NCBI GenBank assembly: GCA_000695325.1
Contig: AVPN01000222.1
Span: 51,997 to 74,460 of the forward strand
DNA length: 22,464 nt
From: Pleurobrachia bachei
Lineage: Eukaryota > Ctenophora > Tentaculata > Cydippida > Pleurobrachiidae
Direction: 5' to 3'
Shown: positions 1 through 11,200 of the stretch, one piece after another
Layout of the letters: the number at the start of each line of letters is the position of its first letter
Position numbering within the stretch: position 1 is the stretch's first letter
Notes under the pieces: generated by a model
Told to the model about the DNA's origin: nothing
What the model saw: the letters and a program-made list of their open reading frames with translations, nothing else
Database searches by the model: none
Made by a program: the position numbers and the translations under genes

Positions 1-167
1 TCAGGGGTTCATATGATCTGATCACATCTAATCTGGTTGGCTAATTAGAATTATACTGACACCTGAGAACGCTCAACAGGAGCCGGTGTGATCTCACCAG
101 CGCCTTTTCTGATGCTCTTGAAAACTGCGTATTGAAAGGTTACATAGTAGGAGGGCGCCATGACGTT

Positions 168-173
168 TTTATT
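168..173 (-). terminator. Candidate polyadenylation signal AATAAA
   Basis: Canonical AATAAA hexamer read on the minus strand, about 270 nt beyond the stop codon of the 442-1728 gene. Its position fits a 3' UTR that would include the two palindromes at 365-429. Hexamers of this kind also occur by chance in AT-rich DNA. Confidence 0.35.
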
Positions 174-364
174 GATCAAATTTATGGAGGAAGTTACTGA
201 AAAGCCGCACACAGTGGCGAGCAATTTCCGTTGCATAATGTTTCATGAAACCAGTTATTTGGTTTGATAAAGGAGCAGTTGTTATGATCATTGATCTCCG
301 TGACGTTACGCGATTTTGACCACGCTCGAGTTACTATTTCAAATCCGAGATTTCTAAACCCTTT

Positions 365-429
365 ATGATCCTTTTAGCACATGTGCTAAAACGATCATCC
401 GGGTGGATGCCCTTCGGGCATCCACCCGG
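365..429. repeat. Two abutting palindromes (hairpin pair)
   Basis: Positions 365-398 form a 34-bp palindrome centred between 381 and 382. The inner 20 bp (372-391) are perfect, and the outer arms 365-370 and 393-398 also match, with one mismatched pair (371/392). It is followed without a gap by a second hairpin, a perfect 14-bp stem (399-412 with 416-429) and a 3-nt loop (413-415). On the minus strand the GC-rich hairpin starts 12 nt after the stop codon of the 442-1728 gene, so both would lie in its 3' UTR. Confidence 0.9.
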
Positions 430-441
430 GCAGGGAAAAAA

Positions 442-1728
442 TCACTGACATGAAGTGGTTTGTTCCATCTGGTCTCGACCCTTACCAAATAATCTACATA
501 CCGGTTTTCTTAGTGCGTCATGATCCAAGTCGAAGGTTAGGTATTTATCAGGCGCTGTACCGGCTGTACTACTTTCCAGATCACTTCCACTGTCGCTATT
601 ACTCTCCACAATTGACATGTCCTTCAATATCGGACTGATGCTAGAGTAAGGGGTTACTGTCTTGCCATCCTTACTAACCCCACCCTTCAGAATCTCTGCC
701 TCTACTTGTACTAGTAACTCCTTGTAGTTTTCATCAACCAGCAGCTCAATAGAGCTCTCAGTTTGGTAGGCTTCATGCATTTCCGATAGTGTACAATTCT
801 GAAGAGACCTGGATATAATGGATGGGTATGTGTCAGTGTTGCGTGCTACTCACTGTTTTGTCCGCTACCAGACTTTTGCATAGGGTATCACTTGTCAGAA
901 AGAGAAACCTCGAGAGGGTGAGATTAGAGTTGGCTTGTGACAACCACTGCAGATCTTAGCCTCTAAGTAGACCCTTTGAGGTAAGAATGTCCCTAAACAA
1001 TTGTGAATGTACTATCTAACAAAAGGGACAAACTTATGGAGAGGCAAATATATCCACAGGAAAGATGAACGCTGGGTTTCGTCATCACATTGGAATACGT
1101 AACTCCTCAGAGATATATCATCCGAGCATATCTTAAACTCATTCTTCAGCCCAGCCTCAGCCCTAAACAATGGATCAGATAAGGGATCTGAATCAGAGCG
1201 ACACAAGTAAACAACCAATCAGAACTCGATATTTTGGTCGAGTGACTGGTTATCAGCCAATCAGGGACCAGTATTTCCTGATTCGGTCGCCGGTCGGTTC
1301 CTGGATCTGATCTTCCTAAAATGTTTCCAGTAGTTACCTTGTACCGGGACCCAGTTCGATTCTTCCAACCTCTTTTGTTTTGATACAGTATGTGATGTAA
1401 CTCTCAAATACGTGAAGCTTCCTTGTTTGATCTGGCAGATAGAAAACAATGGTTTAAGAAAAACAAAACAACAGCCATTTTCACCCCACATGTGGAACCC
1501 TGTCACACCCGTGCTTGTATGACAGAATTCGGAGCGAGGTCCACCCTCAAACCCTCCTGTTGAAAAAAACAGCAAATCTAAATCATGTTTACATTTCGTT
1601 GAGTAGAGCTTGTGTTGTTTCTTGACTGATGCACTGTAGATTGATTTGGGGGCCTCAAAGTTCTCCTCCTTGGGCGTCAGAGTTCTCCGGAGAGACACCT
1701 TAGAGTGGTTGGTGTGTGGTTTAGACAC
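442..1728 (-). CDS. Unrecognised protein, 3 exons, about 193 aa
   Basis: Proposed model: complement of 1593-1728 (start ATG at 1728), 1099-1187 and 442-798 (stop at 442-444). Codon phases agree: exon 1 leaves one base (donor GTAAAC), exon 2 enters with two (acceptor ATTCAG) and leaves in phase 0 (donor GTATTC), and exon 3 enters in phase 0 after CTCTTCAG. The N-terminus is basic and Ser/Thr-rich (MSKPHTNHSKVSLRRTLTPK). The last exon encodes a probably helical, acidic stretch (SSIELLVDENYKELLVQVEA), then a Ser/Asp/Glu-rich segment and a more basic tail. There is no signal peptide or membrane segment, and I recognise no domain. The gene is divergent from the VWA3-like gene, with start codons about 520 bp apart. 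The middle exon is the least certain part, because GTATTC is a modest donor and further small exons could exist. The last exon is the best supported. Confidence 0.5.
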
Positions 1729-2248
1729 GGGGAATCAAATACAGGGAGAACCTTTTAATAGAGATTATGTGATTAAGATGGGAATCAAGAAGGGGACAAG
1801 CTCAAATACAAAGCATCAATCGATAACAAATCAGTTGCACCTTGTTGTTCTTGGATTTTGTTATTTTGACGAGATTTACTAGCAGCAGCAACGTTTCATT
1901 GAAAGGAAAGTGGAAAAGTTGGCTTCATTTGTTTCCTACTACTCTAGTCGCTCTCTCTTTCTCTGTCTCTCTACCTTTCCCTCTCTTTCTTCTACACCTG
2001 CTACTACTCAAAGTTAGTTTTTTCTTCATTCTGCGATCATCCTGAGACAACCGATGATAACATTGGATGTGTGTACCGAAAACCGTCCAGAAAGAAGGAG
2101 GTATACCGTTTTTATTTATTGAGTAAGGGATCCCACCCTTACTCAGCAAGTTTTTACAGGTAACTTTCTTTTAGATATAGCTCATACTAACACATGTCAC
2201 TTTGTATTGTAGGAATGACATAGGGGTGAAGAGCGTGAGGGATATATA
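1729..2248. promoter_or_regulatory. Putative bidirectional promoter region
   Basis: This gap of about 520 bp separates the start codons of two divergent genes (minus, 1728; plus, 2249). It contains a CT-rich stretch (about 1946-2000) and no convincing TATA box placed for either gene. In the frame of the 2249 ATG the first upstream stop is at 2216-2218 and there is no upstream ATG after it. A possible 3' splice site (TTGTAG) ends near 2212, so the plus-strand gene may have an untranslated first exon. Short open stretches here show no exon-like features. Confidence 0.35.
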
Positions 2249-5200
2249 ATGGACGGGGTGAAAAAGCTTGTCACAACTGAGAACTGGATCCGGGTAAGTG
2301 TTCTCAACTATCTGCTATCTCGATATAGAGGGAGAGAGAAGTGAAGAGAGCGGAAAAGGGAGGAAGAGTCTCTCCATTATTTCTCTCATTCGATCCCCTC
2401 AGGACCATGGGTTACGTGCTCGAAAGTTGACACGAGATCACATCCTAAAGAGAATAGGATTCAAGGCGGCATCAGGTTACGTGGGTAGTCTAAAGAAAAG
2501 TGTGAAGTCGCGTTATAGTTTGGAGATGTATAACTCTGTGAAGGATAGCAATGGGGATAGTATTTATGTAAGTTTTATATCATGTCTGTTTTATTTTCTT
2601 AGTCTATCCTCCCGGTAATTCGGGGTTCTGCAGTAAATCGGGGCTATTTATTATTTCCTAGTATACCTGTTTACAACCTTCTATTCCTCAGCTGACAGCA
2701 CGAGTTGAGGACTTGCTAAAAGAGGAAGAGAGTCTACAAACACTGATAGGTTCACTGAATAACCGGTTAGATTGGATATCATCAGGGAGCAGAGAAAAAC
2801 TAGGGGTCCTGACTGAGCAGCGGGTTGTTATAATAATGGATAGTTACCTACCTAGTCATGCTGAAAAACCCCTCAAAACACCTCGTCAACGACCCAAATA
2901 TGCTCTCGTTCGATATGAGATTACATCATTTGATATAATCAGGTAATATGAAGTTTGCATGTGTTAGATAGTCTCTGATACATGTAATGATAAGTTATAC
3001 GTAGATTGTATATGTTACATGTATCGGTGTTACCTAGGCAACTAGCATTCAGCAGTGGTCAGTTATATTCAGTGGTCGCTAATGCGTTTAGGTCCTCAAA
3101 GAAAATCAAAGAATTTCTTTCTAATGAATAGAACAGTCTCTCTCTATAATTGTCCCTGGTAATACCAGACACATTAACTATTCAAGCCGGGAGACTGAGA
3201 AGTGAGAGTATAGCAGTAGTGAGAGTGCAACTTAGTAGTATGTAGTGCCTGTAATACTTCCTTCATCTTTATTTATTAAACCACAGACCTCCCGTATATC
3301 TTCTCTCCTTCTATCTTCTCTCCCTCTCTCTCTCACTACACTATCTACCTTTCAGGGCGGCCGATACAGTATACAGTTGCTGGGGAGAGTTGAGAGATGT
3401 CACGAAGGATCACATAAGACAAAGTCTAGCTTTTGTACTAAGTCAGCAACCCTGTAGAATGACAAAACGAGAAACACTCGTTCAAGCACTGAATGATGCC
3501 GTAAGTCTAAAAACTGAAGTTTCTAGCTTTGTTTCTGCAGCCATCATAATACTATCTTATATGTACTTTTCATTTTATTTCCAAATTTAATTGACCGATA
3601 ATTCTTTTATTTCAGTTGCGGGTACCATGTATTGACGGAGTGTATGTTTTGACTCATGGCCAGCCTCCTAACCTAACTTCGCACGAGTATCCAGCGAGAC
3701 TGGTAAACAAGCACTTTTCTGTCACTACGTGCATCTAACATGCTGTCACTCACTCATCTCTATTCATCTCTTTGAAGCACTCACACGTGCCTATCAAGAT
3801 ATGTCAAGTAGGGAAAGCGCACAGCCACACAACAAGCAAATATCAAAAGTTATAATTGTCAGCTTGTGTGCTGCGCGCTCTTAGCTCCCTCCTGGGAAAG
3901 TGAGGCGCGCAATGTAATGTTGCCATGGCAACCATGTCGAGAGATGGATATTTATTGACCTGTCAACCTGTCTCACGACTGAGATTCATCACCAGGTAAA
4001 GGACAGTCCAGTGCCTGTCAATACGAGCTCATTTGGTGACGTTGATCCAGTGTTCTCCTCTCTTTTGACTGAACTTTCAGCTAATACGGGCGGCAGGTAT
4101 GTTGTTGTGTTTTAGTTTGCATAGATAATGAAGTCTAGGTTGCCATAGAACCCCTTTAACGATGCCGATAACTCATACAGTATTTTGTACTCCCCCTCTC
4201 TCTACCATATACACATTCTCTCTCCCCTCTCTCTCTCTATCAGGTGGCACCGATACACCACTATGAAAGGTTCAGAGAGCAGGGACACTGCATTGCTACA
4301 AGGGGAACTCAGTGCTGCAAGGGATATGTTAGCTGAAGTCACTGCTCTACGCCTAGAACTGGAGCATAGCAATGGTAAGGGGCAACTATCACTGATCAAT
4401 GATCTAGTGGACATTCTCAAGTCATCAAATATGGAAAGAAAGTACTCTTTTTCAATAATTGACCAAAATTTTGCATCTCTAGAACCAAGAATGCCGACTG
4501 TTCCCAGTACACCACTCTCCGCCCGATCTGAGCGGGACATGAGCTCTGCTGAATGGCTTGCTAATCACGGGCTACGTTGTGCCTCTGCTCGGTTTTATGA
4601 CGCCCTGGCACCCCAGGCCTTCAAACATTGTGACAAGATAGTTAGGGGAGCAGAGGGGGATAGTAAGGTTGTGAACGCCAAGTATTGTCAGAGATTCGCA
4701 CATGTAAAGTAAGTGTACACGATTGAGCTCATGTTATGAATTAGGCAATAAAATGATCCTTTTACTGACAATACCACAACTGATTTATCCCCACCATTGT
4801 TTTTTAAACCGAGTGTAATAATTCAGGTGGTGGGATGGATCAGTGAAACATGTAATAATTAACAGCAACGTCTACGAATTTTACAAGAGTAAAGTTCAGA
4901 AGATCATCACAACAATCGAGAAAAGGTAGGAAAATTATCCAGTCAACTAATTAACTAATTGATCAGTTTACTTATTAATCAGTCATTAACCATCATTTCA
5001 CTAATTGACTATGATGTGCAGGATAGAGCTAGTAGAGAAGATGCCTGTCAATACGAGCTCATTTGGTGACGTTGATCCAGTGTTCTCCTCTCTTTTGACT
5101 GAACTTTCAGCTAATACGGGCGGCAGGTATGTTGTTGTGTTTTAGTTTGCATAGATAATGAAGTCTAGGTTGCCATAGAACCCCTTTAACGATGCCGATA

Positions 5201-8200
5201 ACTCATACAGTATTTTGTACTCCCCCTCTCTCTACCATATACACATTCTCTCTCCCCTCTCTCTCTCTATCAGGTGGCACCGATACACCACTATGAAAGG
5301 TTCAGAGAGCAGGGACACTGCATTGCTACAAGGGGAACTCAGTGCTGCAAGGGATATGTTAGCTGAAGTCACTGCTCTACGCCTAGAACTGGAGCATAGC
5401 AATGGTAAGGGGCAACTATCACTGATCAATGATCTAGTGGACATTCTCAAGTCATCAAATATGGAAAGAAAGTACTCTTTTTCAATAATTGACCAAAATT
5501 TTCCATCTCTAGAACCAAGAATGCCGACTGTTCCCAGTACACCACTCTCCGCCCGATCTGAGCGGGACATGAGCTCTGCTGAATGGCTTGCTAATCACGG
5601 GCTACGTTGTGCCTCTGCTCGGTTTTATGACGCCCTGGCACCCCAGGCCTTCAAACATTGTGACAAGATAGTTAGGGGAGCAGAGGGGGATAGTAAGGTT
5701 GTGAACGCCAAGTATTGTCAGAGATTCGCACATGTAAAGTAAGTGTACACGATTGAGCTCATGTTATGAATTAGGCAATAAAATGATCCTTTTACTGACA
5801 ATACCACAACTGATTTATCCCCACCATTGTTTTTTAAACCGAGTGTAATAATTCAGGTGGTGGGATGGATCAGTGAAACATGTAATAATTAACAGCAACT
5901 TCTACGAATTTTACAAGAGTAAAGTTCAGAAGATCATCACAACAATCGAGAAAAGGTAGGAAAATTATCCAGTCAACTTATTAACTAATTGATCAGTTTA
6001 CTAATTAATCAGTCATTAACCATCATTTCACTAATTGACTATGATGTGCAGGATAGAGCTAGTAGAGAAGAGCAGTAAGCGGCAATTTGGCACCCTCCTT
6101 GAGGATAATGTGTGTATTTTACTGGACACTTCTGATAGCATGGAACCCCACCTGGATACACTCAAACGAAGGTACATACAATATTTGTGGGGAGGTGCAA
6201 CAATTTTGAGTTCAATAGGGCAGAATCTGAATAACTAAAATCCTAATCCAACCTGATCCTCAACAGGCTAGAACAGCTGATTACAGAGCAGCTAAAATAC
6301 CGGGAAAAGTTCACCCTAGCTTCATTCGGAACAGATGTCCTCCCATACTCATATGATATGGTCCGGGTGACCCCAGAGAGTCTTCAGGAGGCATGGGTAT
6401 GTGTTACTTTCACTCTCATATCAGTTTTATTCATCTAAAGATGACACTTCGCTGCACTTGATTCCTACATATCTAACGCTCTTTGTCAACAGGTCTGGTG
6501 TAACAGATTAAAGTGTACTGGCTCCACTAATGTTATGTCCGCCCTGAAGTTCGCCCTCCAACTATCTGATGTTCAGGGGGTGTACGTTCTTACTGATGGA
6601 AGTCCAGACTTTGTAAGTCCATACTCTCTCCCTTTCTCTCTCTACAAAACCTCAAACCCTCCATCTCTCTAATCTCTATCTCTCTAATCTCCATCTCTCT
6701 CGCTCTCTTTCCCTCTTTCCCTGTCTCTCACGTGCTGTTGCAGTGGAGATGGTTCTTTTGCTCCTTTTTCAAAGGCGGGCTGAGCCCTATCCGGGAATGA
6801 ACAAAAACATCTCACGCCCTAGTGTTTATACAACCCCCATGCCCTCACTCCCTGCCCTCATTCCTCTCTCTCTCTTTCTCTCTCTCTGACACCTCTACCT
6901 CTCCTCCCCAGCCAGAGGATAGGATCCTAAGTCAAGTAAAGCTCTACAAGGATACCCCAATACACACCATTTCATTCAACTGCAACGATCATTCAGCCAA
7001 TGAGTTCCTCGCCACACTAGCCCAGGATACAGGCGCCAGGTATGTGTGTTTCTGTCGCAGTTTCTGTCATAGTGGAGGGTGTGTTTTAGTTTTCACCCCG
7101 TTTTTACGGCAGTTTTCACCCCGGTTTTTAAATATAATGGAATTCCATGGTACATCGTGTTACATCAGAGTTGATTTCAGGTTTTATGTGGTCCGAAGTG
7201 ACGAAGATACCAAATACACAGGCCCTGAGCCCTACCAGTCAAACGATATCAAACTACTAAAACTAGAGATAGAAACTGCGGAGACTGATCTTAAGAAAAT
7301 GAGAGAACTCCGGGGGGAATGTGAGATCTTGGAATGGAAATGTATCAAACCACCTGTACCTGCTGGAGGAGAAAAGAAGAAATCAGGACAAAGAAAACGG
7401 AAAATGGGGAGAAAACCAGACACATCTGATACAGAGAGTGTAGCAAGTAGCACGGCGAGTGGAGGGGGAGGAGGGAAGTTTAATGCTCAGAAATGGTTGT
7501 CTAAGTATGGTTTGGCCGCACAGAGGCTGACTATAATGGATGCGCTGGCACCTACTGTTATCACACAGAACCCAAAATACGTGGGGATATTGAAGAAGAA
7601 GGTCCATGCCAAGGTACAATTGCTCTTTTCATTAGAACCCCTTCTGATTTTGTTTGACTATTTCGTACTCCTCCATTCATCTGTAAGACTCGACTTTGAT
7701 CCCAAACTCCTCTTCTGCTTGATGCTGACTCATCCCCTTCCCCCCAGGTGTTCGATGGTGTGATGCCCTTTACATTCCATAGTGCAGACACCACTGACAG
7801 CCTCAAGTTTGTAAACCCGTCTGCTGTGGATCTAGTATCGTACGAGGACAAGGTTAAGAGAGCTATAGAGATGTATGATAGGAAGCTGGCTGGTGTTGTG
7901 TGGCGGAGCCTGCCTGAGAAGAAGGGGTTGAAGGAGGAACCGAGGGTGTTCATGGAGCATAGGGAGGTGCTGAGGTAGGTTGAAGTTCTACACTCCCTTA
8001 CCTGAACCCCTAATTCCCAAACTATAATAACTACCCCATCTCGTATGGGAAGGATTCCCCAACCATAATAACTAGTATCCCCTCGTGTTCTAGGAAGGCT
8101 CTTGATGGGGCGGGTTGGCCAGTAGCCAAAAAAACCATCAGACTTATGGAGGAAGAGATCGAGTTGGGTAACCTCTACCTAACACAAAGTGAACAGCTAC

Positions 8201-11200
8201 GAAACCACGTGAAACCACCAGAAAAGTTAGTAACTAAGTATTCGAAACCAATTCTAGAATTCGCAGTCTCCGATGATAACTGTTTATTTCCACATAAGTT
8301 TGTTTTCAGACCCTATAATGATCATGTTTCAGGGTTGAAGCAGAGAAGGTCCCTGAGAGGAGGGGTAGTTTGGGGTCTGTTAAAAGTGATAGCTACCTTC
8401 TGGGATACAGGGTGATAGCGCAAAATGAGGTTGACGGATTTTACTATCCTGGTGAGAATTGTGTTTTTATTTTAACCACCTTCAGTAGTAATGAGCTTCA
8501 AAATGAAACCGTATGGCCCCTAATTTATGGTGTTGGGAGATTGGGATTCTGAACAATATATTTCCCTGTGTAGGTACTGTTATTGGAAACAAGGGTCGCA
8601 CCAAGGCTGAAGTGGAATTTGATGATTTTGATCGTCAGATCGTGTTTGTGAACCACATCATTCCTACTCAGGGGTCTACATCTAGACCTAAAGTTACTGT
8701 AAGTCATAGAGAGAGGTAGAGACAGAGAGTAGAGACAGAGACAGAGACAGAGACAGAGACAGAGACAGAGACAGAGACAGAGTGAGAGAAATATCATTGT
8801 GTTTTACCCAGTCTACACCACACAGGCGGGTGACTACGTTCTAGTGCAGCTCCTCCTGGATCGGTCGGAAGACTCCAAAAGGAAACTATTCGCCCCTAGT
8901 CTGGTGGTCAAGAGCCCGGAACACTCCACCGATGTGACGTTTATCATCCTCTTGTTTACTGGTGAACGTCTCATTGCGTCACGTCATGACGTCATAAAGG
9001 TATTATAGGAGTGTGGGACATTTGGGTGATTTTTTATCTTGTTTGGGAGGTTTTATCTTTTTGGGTGTGTTATCTTGCTTGGGTTGGTACGATCCCAATA
9101 ACAGAAGCTGACCATATTATCACAAATATAATACATATCTCCTTTCCTCTGCAGATCACCAAGAACCGTTACAACCAGACTTCCCAGTCCATTTACAAAC
9201 AGCTAAACAGACAACGATCCAGCCAGAGACTCCGACTACTTGCTGAGGGGGCTGACAGCTGTGACAATGAAAGTGTTGCAAGCACGCTGGACGAGATACT
9301 AAAGAGTAACCTGCTGCTAAACAAACCGGCTAGTATCCAACTGGATGAGGGTGGGGCGAGGCTGGAGGAGATTATAGAGACTCCACGAGAGTCACGTGAC
9401 AATAATGACGTCATAATGACGTCACGTGACAACAAAGAAGAAGATTCTGATGATAATGAGGAGGAGGACCATGTTGGAGTTAGGACATGTGATGTAGCTG
9501 TTGAGACCCTCAAAAACTCACCGCCAATGGCTAAAGTCACATTAGAGTGTGGTCTCCAAGTGGGTGGCTATGATGTCGACTCCCAAACCATGATAAATCA
9601 AGATTTCTGGGATGAACTAGAGGAAGTGAAATACACGGAACAAGAGTTGGAAACAGAACTGATAGTAGATGATGTGCCTCTTCCTGTGTTTTCTAAAGTT
9701 GAGATGCCAGTACTGAGGGTATCTGCTACAACTCCAATACAAACAGATGACATATTGTCTGTACCTGGTGGTGATCAGGGCCGTGTGGTGGCTGAGGGTG
9801 ATGTTCTATCCGTGCTGGGGGATATGACACCACGTGACCAGATCACCGGTGTAGTGGCAGAGGGAGGTGGTGATGTTCTGTCTGTACCTGGTGATGTGAC
9901 CCTCTCAGACAATGAGAAGGATATCCGACTAGCTGACTCAGACACAACTCTCTCTTCATCCTCCTCCTCCTCCTCTCTCTCCTCGGTAACAGAGCCCCTT
10001 GAACCAAGCAACAACAATGACTCTCTAACCCGGGGTCATGTTGTGCTGGCGAGGTGGACAGATGAGGGGTGGTATTTCCGGGGTAAAGTTGTGGCACCTA
10101 CCAGTACTGGGTATGTGGTTGAAGATAATAGTGGACATCAGGAGGATATTGACAGAGATCATGTTCTTGCAGATGAAATGGTACGTGTTACTCTGTACCC
10201 GACTCTGTAGTCTGTATGTGAATGATCTGAACGGGATTCTGTTTGATACAGCTGTAACTGAGAACCTAGTTTAGTCCCATTCTCTCCACCCTTCAAGACC
10301 CCAAACTAAACAACACCCCCCCCCCATGCAGGACAGTAAGCAAGTACCCACAGTTGGTTGCCACGTGATTGCCATGCATCCTGAATATTCCTTCTCCTAC
10401 GCACCTGGCATTGTTACAGGCACTGAAGATAACTGGTCCAGTCCATTTACAAACAGCTAAACAGACAACGATCCAGCCAGAGACTCCGACTACTTGCTGA
10501 GGGGGCTGACAGCTGTGACAATGAAAGTGTTGCAAGCACGCTGGACGAGATACTAAAGAGTAACCTGCTGCTAAACAAACCGGCTAGTATCCAACTGGAT
10601 GAGGGTGGGGCGAGGCTGGAGGAGATTATAGAGACTCCACGAGAGTCACGTGACAATAATGACGTCATAATGACGTTACGTGACAACAAAGAAGAAGATT
10701 CTGATGATAATGAGGAGGAGGACCATGTTGGAGTTAGGACATGTGATGTAGCTGTTGAAACCCTGGACAACTCACCACCAATGGCTAAAGTTACATTAGA
10801 GTGTGGGTTACAAGTGGGTGGGTATGATGTCGACTCTCAAACCATGATAAATCAAGATTTCTGGGACGAACTAGAGGAGGTGAAATACACGGAACGAGAG
10901 TTGGAAACAGAACTGATAGTAGATGATGTTCCTCTTCCTGTGTTTTCTAAAGTTGAGATGCCTGTATTGAGAGTGTCTGCTACAACTCCAATACAAACAG
11001 ATGACATATTGTCTGTACCTGGTGGTGATCAGGGCCGTGTGGTGGCTGAGGGTGATGTTCTATCCGTGCTGGGGGATATGACACCACGTGACCAGATCAC
11101 CGGTGTAGTGGCAGAGGGAGGTGGTGATGTTCTGTCTGTACCTGGTGATGTGACCCTCTCAGACAATGAGAAGGACAGATCACCGGTGTAGTGGCAGAGG

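Larger units (their letters stand above)
1..441. other. 3' flank of the first minus-strand gene
   Basis: No gene is supported here. On the minus strand this is downstream of the stop codon at 442-444. It holds a pair of abutting palindromes (365-429) and an AATAAA on the minus strand (168-173), a plausible polyadenylation signal about 270 nt after the stop. A short minus-strand open stretch at 51-236 contains an ATG in fair context at about 158-160 and a possible GTGAGA donor near 90, so a start exon of another minus-strand gene cannot be excluded. Nothing in its sequence is recognisable. Confidence 0.4.

Noticed and set aside
51-236. Minus-strand 61-codon open stretch with an internal ATG in fair context
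   Set aside because: No recognisable domain, and it overlaps the likely polyadenylation signal of the 442-1728 gene. A start exon with a GTGAGA donor is possible but unsupported.
6822-7763. One 313-codon open frame
   Set aside because: It reads through two real exons (6912-7039, 7181-7613) and parts of three introns that happen to lack stops; GT-AG boundaries and phases show the true exons.
9193-9540. Minus-strand Ser/Leu-rich open frames across 9193-11434
   Set aside because: Antisense shadows of the acidic, Ser-rich coding exon and of its duplicate.
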